Positions 1-4,115 of a stretch of DNA of 7,073 nucleotides are shown here, piece after piece. The stretch covers positions 1 through 7,073 of the forward strand of contig JAISNB010000099.1 in the NCBI GenBank assembly GCA_031276435.1, read 5' to 3'. A program made the position numbers and the translations under genes. The notes under the pieces are model-generated. The model was not told the DNA's origin and made no database searches. It saw nothing but the letters and a program-made list of their open reading frames with translations. Position 1 is the first letter of the stretch; every line of letters begins with the position of its first letter. The stretch comes from Burkholderiaceae bacterium. Lineage in GTDB: Bacteria; Pseudomonadota; Gammaproteobacteria; Burkholderiales; Burkholderiaceae_C.

Positions 1-171
1 ATTTTGCTGATTGCTGATTGCTGATTGCTGATTGCTGATTGCTGATTGCTGATTGCTGATTGCTGATTGCTGATTGCTGATTGCTGATTGCTGATTGCTG
101 ATTATATCAGCGGTTGAAGAATGAAGTCCAGAAGTTCCGGAATTTATTTCTGATATGTTGCTATTTCGCAT
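1..171 (-). CDS. Possible 5' end of a gene reading through the heptamer array (partial)
   Basis: A minus-strand ATG at 171-169 is preceded by AGGAG with a 7-base gap, which is good Shine-Dalgarno spacing. The frame stays open for all 57 codons to the window edge. It reads MRNSNISEINSGTSGLHSST, then ADII, then repeats of SNQQSAI from the heptamer array. I do not recognise the product and no domain can be seen. The sequence is Ser/Asn/Gln-rich and its codons are AT-richer than those of the neighbouring genes. Against a real gene: the array is open in every minus-strand frame, so the long open run is partly automatic, and only about 24 codons lie outside it. If the gene is real, slippage in the array would switch it on or off. 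It could equally be non-coding DNA between genes. Confidence 0.2.
   Translation of the reverse strand, partial: MRNSNISEINSGTSGLHSSTADIISNQQSAISNQQSAISNQQSAISNQQSAISNQQN
4..103. repeat. Heptanucleotide tandem array (TTGCTGA)n
   Basis: Fourteen consecutive perfect copies of TTGCTGA run from 4 to 101, with a two-base partial copy to 103. No substitution is visible inside the array. The first bases of the window (ATT) break the phase, so the array either begins here or continues leftwards after a small interruption. The unit length is not a multiple of three, so a change in copy number would shift any reading frame that crosses it. On the + strand every frame meets TGA once per 21 bases. On the - strand (unit TCAGCAA) all three frames are open and read the heptapeptide repeat SNQQSAI. 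Perfect arrays of this length normally vary in copy number through slipped-strand replication; that last point is general knowledge, not something visible here. Confidence 0.97.
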
Positions 172-296
172 ATCTTGCTCCTGTTGCAGGTTGGAATGGG
201 ATGGGTGGTGGATGCGCCTCGCGCCCCTTACCTTGCCGCTTCTTCATGCACCCCATGCACTGCGCCGGGTGGCGCGCGGCAACACAGGGGGAACAA

Positions 297-320
297 GATC
301 GGCGGATCGGCGGATCGGCG
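297..320. repeat. Three tandem copies of GATCGGCG
   Basis: Three exact 8-base units lie end to end (297-304, 305-312, 313-320). The array is short, in non-coding sequence, and has no evident role. Confidence 0.85.
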
Positions 321-392
321 CGGGGCCAAGACACGCATGCCATGCTAGCAGCATCTCCGCGTTTTGCAACAGGTACAGGCGCGCAAAAATGT

Positions 393-428
393 AAAAAACG
401 CGGAAAGTGTGAAATAGTTCCGCTTTTT
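393..428. terminator. Terminator-like hairpin, possibly bidirectional
   Basis: GCGGAA (400-405) pairs with TTCCGC (418-423) around a 12-base loop. T5 (424-428) follows on the + strand. On the other side six A's (393-398) separated from the stem by one C give a U-run on the - strand. The shape fits a factor-independent terminator for a + gene ending left of the window, or for minus-strand transcription from the right. The stem is short and the loop long, so it would be weak. Confidence 0.35.
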
Positions 429-449
429 GATGGGTGTGTGTTGTTTTTT

Positions 450-511
450 GCCCACCCTCTCTTGCCCCTGCCGGGGCACTCTCTCCCTCACGAGGGAGAG
501 AGAAAGGCGGG
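450..511 (+). repeat. Dispersed hairpin repeat, family D copy 1
   Basis: The sequence begins CCCACCCTCTCTTGCCCC and carries a perfect 10-bp stem (479-488 with 493-502, loop CACG). A second copy lies at 732-790 in the same orientation, matching closely through the left half. Pyrimidine-rich hairpins of this type are common dispersed intergenic elements in Burkholderiales genomes. The element has no coding capacity. Its hairpin lacks a T-run, so it is not a classic terminator. Confidence 0.75.
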
Positions 512-538
512 CGGCAGCGCGGGCAGAGGTGTGCACGA

Positions 539-697
539 TGGATTGCCACGGGTCTACGGCCCTCGCAATGACGGAGACAGAGGAAACACCTCTCTTCATT
601 GCCCTCGCCCCATCCTCACCCCCCGTCCCTCTCCACAAGTGAAGAGGGGAGCATATTGCACCCTCCCCTTTAGGAAGGGATGGGTGAGAGGGGAGTT
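539..697 (-). repeat. Composite dispersed repeat, copy A (inverted)
   Basis: Read on the - strand, this copy has the same order as copy B (2463-2614): two C-rich hairpins around GGGGAGGGTGCAAT, a GGCAATGAAG spacer, and then the CATTGCGAG...GGCAATCC module (574-539). It has diverged from B by scattered substitutions and the hairpin stems are partly broken, which suggests an older copy. Collinearity over about 150 bases shows that A and B share a composite unit, not merely similar base composition. Confidence 0.85.
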
Positions 698-731
698 CCC
701 GCATACAGCGCCGCGCTTGAAGCCGCGTTGT

Positions 732-790
732 GCCAACCCTCTCTCGCCCCTGCCGGGACACTCTCTCCCTCGGGGGGAAAGCAGGCGCGG
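732..790 (+). repeat. Dispersed hairpin repeat, family D copy 2
   Basis: This is a direct copy of 450-511. The left half is nearly identical (CCAACCCTCTCTCGCCCCTG, then CCGGGACACTCTCTCCCTC), but the right arm of the hairpin is replaced by CGGGGGGAAAGCAGG, so the 10-bp stem is lost. It looks like a decayed copy. Confidence 0.7.
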
Positions 791-801
791 CATCTGGGTC
801 G

Positions 802-840
802 ATGTTGCGCCCCCTAACCCCGAAAAGCTGCGCGCAACGT
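802..840. promoter_or_regulatory. Inverted repeat upstream of the DUF4139 gene
   Basis: GTTGCGC (804-810) and GCGCAAC (832-838) form a perfect 7-bp inverted repeat with a 21-base spacer. One wobble and one A-T pair extend it to 802/840. It ends about 70 bases before the ATG at 909. It could be an operator or an RNA hairpin in the leader. I see no convincing -35/-10 pair nearby. Confidence 0.3.
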
Positions 841-893
841 ATACAGGCGTGCGGGCATAACAATGTGCCCCGCATTCCCGGACACTTTTTTGC

Positions 894-898
894 AGGAG
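894..898 (+). promoter_or_regulatory. Ribosome binding site of the DUF4139 gene
   Basis: AGGAG lies 10 bases before the ATG at 909, just after a T6 run (886-891). The spacing is slightly long but acceptable, and it supports this start, which also begins directly with a signal peptide. Confidence 0.65.
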
Positions 899-908
899 AG
901 AAAGCACC

Positions 909-2426
909 ATGTCCAGAACACTGACCAGCGCCGTTGCCCTCTGTGGCGCGGCCCTTTGCGCCGCCGTCCTTGGTGGCGCAGCCCTTTACAGCAGCACCAC
1001 CACCGCCACCCATGCTGCGCCGCCAAAGGCGAGCGCGCCCGCCGCGCAGCAAGTCAGCGGCGCGCAAGACCGCAGCGCCGTGGCACTGACCATCTACAAC
1101 GAGCGTGTGGCGCTGGTGCGCGAGGAGCGCACCCTGCAATTCGGGCAGGGCGTCAACCGCGTCGCCTTGCGCGAGGTATCGGCAAAAATCAAGCCCGAAA
1201 CTGCCAGCCTGCGCAGCCTGGACAGCGGCGCGCCGCTGTTCTTGCTGGAACAAAACTTCGACTTCGATCTGATTACGCCGGAAAAACTGCTGGACAAGCA
1301 CGTGGGCGAAACCGTCACCGTCGTGCGCCCCGGCCCTGCTGGCGCGGGCGGTAGCGGCGGCGGCGACTTGCGCGAGGACGCCAAAGTGCTGGCCAACAAC
1401 TCTGGCGTGGTGCTCCAGTACGCTGACCGCATCGAAACCGGCCTGCCCGCGGGAGGGCGCATCTTCTACAAAACGCTGCCCGCCAACTTGCGCGACCGCC
1501 CCACGCTGGTGGTGGACTTGCAAACCGCAAAACCAGGCGCGCGCAAAACCGAACTTTCCTACCTGAGCGATGGCTTTGACTGGAAGGCCGACTACGTGGC
1601 CACGCTGGCGCAAGACGAGCACGCCCTGGATCTGGCTGGCTGGGTCACACTCACCAACCAGAGCGGCGTCGCGTATGAAAACGCGCTCCTGCAACTGGTG
1701 GCTGGAGACGTCAACAGCGCGCGCGACGACATGCGGCGAAGCCGCGCTGTCTACGATGCGGCGCCAGCAGCCATGATGGCGCCCAAGGCCATGGAACGCG
1801 AAGAACTGTTTGAATACCACCTCTACACGCTGGCGCGCCCCACCACCTTGCTCAACCAGCAAACCAAGCAAGTCGCGCTGCTCAATGCCGCCAAAGTGCC
1901 CGTGCGCAAGGAATACCGCATGCAGGGCGCGCCGCACTGGTACCACCGCAGCGACACGGACACGCCCGAGCGGGGCGAAAAACGCCAGGTCGAGGTGTTT
2001 GTGGAATTCGACAACAAGGGGGGTGATCTGGGCCAGCCCATGCCCAAAGGCATCGTGCGCGTCTACAAAAGCGACAGCCATGGCAGGGCGCAATTCATTG
2101 GCGAAGACCGCATCGACCACACGCCCAAAAATGAAAACGTGCGCCTCAAACTGGGCAAATCATTCGACATTACGGGCGTCTGGAAAAGCAAAAACTTCAG
2201 GCGCATCAGCGACGACATTGTGGAGCGGGAAATCCAGGTGACGCTCAAAAACGCCAAGGACATACCCGTGACCGTGCGCGTGGTCGAGCCGGTGCCCGGC
2301 CAGTGGGAAATGCGCAAGGAAAATTACAAGCACCAGAAAACCACCGCCAACACCGCAACCTGGGACGTCTCCGTGCCAGCCAATGGCGAGGCGCTGCTGG
2401 AATACCAGGTGCGCTACCACTGGTAA
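909..2426 (+). CDS. Secreted DUF4139 domain-containing protein
   Basis: This encodes a 505-residue protein of the DUF4139 family, whose biochemical role is not established. The N-terminus is a Sec signal peptide: a short basic start, a hydrophobic stretch at about residues 8-26, and a likely cleavage after T-H-A36. There is no proper lipobox although Cys12 and Cys17 lie in the hydrophobic part, so a soluble periplasmic protein is likely. The family core is recognisable from ELSYLSDGFDWKADYVATL (from residue 215) and GWVTLTNQSGVAYENALLQL (from 244), followed by VAGDVN. The C-terminus LLEYQVRYHW is the typical closing beta strand. A Gly-rich loop at residues 142-152 (GPAGAGGSGGG) is probably a lineage-specific linker. 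The protein is rich in predicted beta strands. The gene stands alone between two repeat clusters and probably has its own promoter. I am confident of the family; the function is unknown. Confidence 0.93.
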   Translation: MSRTLTSAVALCGAALCAAVLGGAALYSSTTTATHAAPPKASAPAAQQVSGAQDRSAVALTIYNERVALVREERTLQFGQGVNRVALREVSAKIKPETASLRSLDSGAPLFLLEQNFDFDLITPEKLLDKHVGETVTVVRPGPAGAGGSGGGDLREDAKVLANNSGVVLQYADRIETGLPAGGRIFYKTLPANLRDRPTLVVDLQTAKPGARKTELSYLSDGFDWKADYVATLAQDEHALDLAGWVTLTNQSGVAYENALLQLVAGDVNSARDDMRRSRAVYDAAPAAMMAPKAMEREELFEYHLYTLARPTTLLNQQTKQVALLNAAKVPVRKEYRMQGAPHWYHRSDTDTPERGEKRQVEVFVEFDNKGGDLGQPMPKGIVRVYKSDSHGRAQFIGEDRIDHTPKNENVRLKLGKSFDITGVWKSKNFRRISDDIVEREIQVTLKNAKDIPVTVRVVEPVPGQWEMRKENYKHQKTTANTATWDVSVPANGEALLEYQVRYHW

Positions 2427-2462
2427 GCCAGTGCTGGGGAATTTGCGTCCGCATGCCGCGCG

Positions 2463-2614
2463 GAACCCTCTCCCCCGACCTCTCCCCATCCCTCCCCAAA
2501 GGGGAGGGTGCAATTTGCTCCCTCTCCACTTGTGGAGAGGGGCGGGGGCAATGAAGGGAGGCGCTCCCTTTGTTCCCCGTCATTGCGAGGAGCGCAGCGA
2601 CGCGGCAATCCAGA
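2463..2614 (+). repeat. Composite dispersed repeat, copy B
   Basis: Copy B fills most of the gap between the DUF4139 gene and hemE. It has two strong hairpins: CCCTCCCC/GGGGAGGG (2490-2497 with 2501-2508, loop AAA) and CCTCTCCAC/GTGGAGAGG (2521-2529 with 2532-2540, loop TT). A spacer GGGCAATGAAG follows, then a module beginning CGTCATTGCGAGGAGCGCAG and ending GGCAATCCAG (2579-2613). The latter resembles the CATTGCGAG...GGCAATCC elements scattered in many bacterial genomes. The run at 2485-2518 is identical to copy C (6452-6485). The hairpins could slow or end transcription from the DUF4139 gene, but no T-run follows them. Confidence 0.9.
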
Positions 2615-2651
2615 CTGCGGCTTTGCCAGCCGCTGCTGCGACAATCCGGGC

Positions 2652-3800
2652 ATGACTTCCTACGCGCCACTTGCCAATCCCGTCTTTTTGCAAGCCTGTC
2701 TGGGCCAGGCCACCCGTTACACCCCCGTCTGGCTGATGCGTCAGGCGGGCCGTTACCTGCCCGAATACCGCGCCACGCGCGCGCGCGCGGGCAGTTTTAT
2801 GGCGTTGGCTACCAATGTGGACTTTGCCACCGAGGTCACGCTGCAACCGCTGGCGCGTTATCCGCTGGATGCCGCCATTTTGTTTTCCGACATCCTCACC
2901 GTGCCCGACGCCATGGGCCTGGGCCTGTCTTTCCAGAGCGGGGAAGGCCCCAGATTTGCCCGCCCGCTGCAAACCGAGGCCGACATTGCCGCGCTGGCCG
3001 TGCCCGACATGGACAAGCTGCGCTACGTGTTCGACGCCGTAACCGCCATTCGCCGCGCCCTGCAAGGCCGCGTGCCGCTGATCGGCTTTTCCGGCAGTCC
3101 GTGGACGCTGGCTTGCTACATGGTCGAAGGCGGCTCCAGCAGCGACTACCGCGTTGTCAAAACCCTGCTGTACGCGCGGCCCGATTTGATGCACCGCGTT
3201 CTGGCCGTCAACGCCGACGCCGTGGCCGCTTACCTGAACGCACAAATCGACGCGGGCGCGCAGGCCGTGATGGTGTTCGACTCGTGGGGCGGAGTGCTGG
3301 CCGACGGCGCTTTCCAGCCCTTCAGCCTGGCCTATACCGCGCGCGTGCTGCGGCAGCTTCAGCGCCATGGCCCCGACGGCGCGGTGGTGCCGCGCATTGT
3401 GTTTACCAAGGGCGGCGGGCTGTGGCTGCGCGAGATGGTCAGCGCCTTGCCCTGTGACACGCTGGGCGTGGACTGGACGCTCAATCTTGGCGCGGCCCGC
3501 GCCATTCTGGCCGAAAACGCCCGGCCAGCCGATGGCGCGGCGGCATCGGCCATCGCGCCCGCTGCGCTGCAAGGCAATCTGGATCCGGGCGTGCTGTTTG
3601 CGCCGCCCGAGGCCATTCGCGCGCAGGTGCGCGCCGCGCTCGACAGCTTTGGCCCACCATCCCACGCCGACGCGGCCCGCGCGGGCGTGGCGCACATCTT
3701 CAATCTGGGCCACGGCATCAGCCAGTTCACCCCGCCCGAGCATGTGGCCCATCTGGTCGACGAGGTGCACGGCTACTCGCGCACGCTGCGGCGCGCATAG
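2652..3800 (+). CDS. hemE: Uroporphyrinogen decarboxylase
   Basis: HemE (EC 4.1.1.37) is a cytoplasmic enzyme that removes the four acetate carboxyls of uroporphyrinogen III to give coproporphyrinogen III, on the route to haem. The 382-residue product shows both family signatures: PVWLMRQAGRYLPEY (residues 25-39, with substrate-binding Arg30 and Arg34) and GFSGSPWTLACYMVEGG (145-161, with Tyr156). Asp80 in FSDILTVPDAMG matches the essential catalytic aspartate. FDSWGG (209-214) and HIFNLGHGI (348-356, with His354) complete the pocket. The start at 2652 is chosen because it gives the family N-terminus MTSYAPLANPVFLQACL; the open frame further upstream is repeat DNA. The protein is slightly longer than the usual 355-370 residues, mainly through an Ala-rich insertion at about 288-305. 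No clear Shine-Dalgarno precedes the ATG. priA follows on the same strand after a structured gap. Confidence 0.98.
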   Translation: MTSYAPLANPVFLQACLGQATRYTPVWLMRQAGRYLPEYRATRARAGSFMALATNVDFATEVTLQPLARYPLDAAILFSDILTVPDAMGLGLSFQSGEGPRFARPLQTEADIAALAVPDMDKLRYVFDAVTAIRRALQGRVPLIGFSGSPWTLACYMVEGGSSSDYRVVKTLLYARPDLMHRVLAVNADAVAAYLNAQIDAGAQAVMVFDSWGGVLADGAFQPFSLAYTARVLRQLQRHGPDGAVVPRIVFTKGGGLWLREMVSALPCDTLGVDWTLNLGAARAILAENARPADGAAASAIAPAALQGNLDPGVLFAPPEAIRAQVRAALDSFGPPSHADAARAGVAHIFNLGHGISQFTPPEHVAHLVDEVHGYSRTLRRA

Positions 3801-3817
3801 CAAGCGCGGGCGCCGCT

Positions 3818-3870
3818 GTCAAGCCAAAAAATGCACATATCCCACAAAAATTTTGTCCATGGGGCTTGAC
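3818..3870. repeat. Inverted repeat GTCAAGCC / GGCTTGAC
   Basis: Perfect 8-base arms (3818-3825 and 3863-3870) bracket 37 bases that contain a smaller palindrome, ACAAAA-A-TTTTGT (3844-3856). It starts 18 bases after the hemE stop. It may form the 3' end structure of the hemE transcript or a protein-binding site. The structure is visible; the role is inferred. Confidence 0.6.
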
Positions 3871-3880
3871 TTGTGCACAA
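3871..3880. promoter_or_regulatory. Palindrome TTGTGCACAA, DnaA-box-like
   Basis: This is a perfect 10-base palindrome. On either strand TTGTGCACA differs from the relaxed DnaA consensus TTWTNCACA at one position. The 14 bases from 3871 match 12 of the 14 bases from 4048 (both end CACAAAAAC), so the two sites look related. Confidence 0.35.
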
Positions 3881-4004
3881 AAACTAGCCTTGGCCTCCGG
3901 TGTCCGAAGAAGCCCCCGCAAGGCATCTGAAAACATCGTAACCCGTTGATTTGTATGGACTTTGTAAATTGCCGTTTTGCTACGCAATGTAAGAATCCCC
4001 TTGA

Positions 4005-4042
4005 TTGGCAAGGCTTGCGCCGCAACCGGCGCGGCTTGTCAA
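4005..4042. promoter_or_regulatory. Long hairpin upstream of priA
   Basis: TTGGCAAG (4005-4012) pairs with CTTGTCAA (4035-4042) with one G-U. Inside it GCGCCG (4017-4022) pairs perfectly with CGGCGC (4027-4032) around the loop CAAC. No T-run follows on either strand, so it is not a standard terminator. It sits just before the DnaA box and could be a leader structure of the priA mRNA or a DNA cruciform. Confidence 0.5.
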
Positions 4043-4047
4043 CAAAG

Positions 4048-4056
4048 TTATCCACA
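4048..4056 (+). promoter_or_regulatory. Perfect DnaA box
   Basis: TTATCCACA is the strict high-affinity DnaA consensus. It lies in AT-rich DNA 59 bases before the likely priA start. I found no second perfect box in this gap. A single box is more in line with DnaA control of a promoter, or with DnaA titration, than with an origin. Confidence 0.55.
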
Positions 4057-4115
4057 AAAACAGGGGATGAGTGGCAAGACACTGCCAAATCAAGCACTTA
4101 GGCTTTGAATTGAAT

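Larger units (their letters stand above)
104..449. other. Spacer without a recognisable gene
   Basis: This stretch is locally AT-richer than the genes (notably 104-180 and 361-449) and shows no coding pattern that I recognise on either strand. A + frame starting TTG at 114 runs to 860, but it passes through several dispersed repeats and has no codon bias or recognisable protein, so I treat it as chance. The stretch holds a short triple repeat (297-320), a terminator-like hairpin (393-428) and the possible minus-strand gene start at 171. Confidence 0.6.
3801..4115. other. AT-rich structured hemE-priA intergenic region
   Basis: There is no gene in this gap. It is clearly AT-richer than its flanks and carries several ordered elements, listed separately: an 8-bp inverted repeat, an ACAAAA/TTTTGT hairpin (3844-3856), the palindrome TTGTGCACAA, a long hairpin and a DnaA box. 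I see no convincing sigma-70 promoter. TTGACT (3866-3871) is a good -35 match but has no matching -10 at normal spacing. TTGCCG (3969-3974) with AAGAAT (3991-3996) at a 16-base gap is a weak candidate for priA. A small frame at 4067-4108 (MSGKTLPNQALRL) starts right after AGGGG but is probably too close to it to be translated well. Confidence 0.6.

Noticed and set aside
4..103. CRISPR array
   Set aside because: The units are 7 bases long and contiguous, with no spacers, so this is a simple tandem repeat.
114..860. Long + strand frame (248 codons, TTG start) left of the DUF4139 gene
   Set aside because: It runs through the repeat copies D1, A and D2, has low-complexity Pro/Arg/Gly content and no recognisable domain or Shine-Dalgarno. 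Long frames arise easily in GC-rich DNA.
345..2120. 591-codon minus-strand frame opposite the DUF4139 gene
   Set aside because: It is the antisense shadow of a clearly coding + gene. Its translation is His/Val/Gln/Arg-rich with no domain, and it enters the repeat cluster.
2490..2540. Factor-independent terminator of the DUF4139 gene
   Set aside because: The two hairpins are strong but no T-run follows, and they belong to a dispersed repeat found elsewhere. Some effect on transcription cannot be excluded.
2580..3803. Minus-strand frame opposite hemE
   Set aside because: It covers hemE almost exactly on the other strand, has no recognisable product, and results from high GC at third codon positions.
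3727..4097. Minus-strand frames across the hemE-priA gap (about 92-94 codons)
   Set aside because: The two frames overlap each other, lack a convincing Shine-Dalgarno and recognisable domain, and one enters the hemE antisense. The region looks regulatory.
3801..4115. Chromosome replication origin
   Set aside because: There is only one perfect DnaA box plus two imperfect relatives, no box cluster and no dnaA/dnaN/rpmH nearby. A regulatory or titration site is more plausible.
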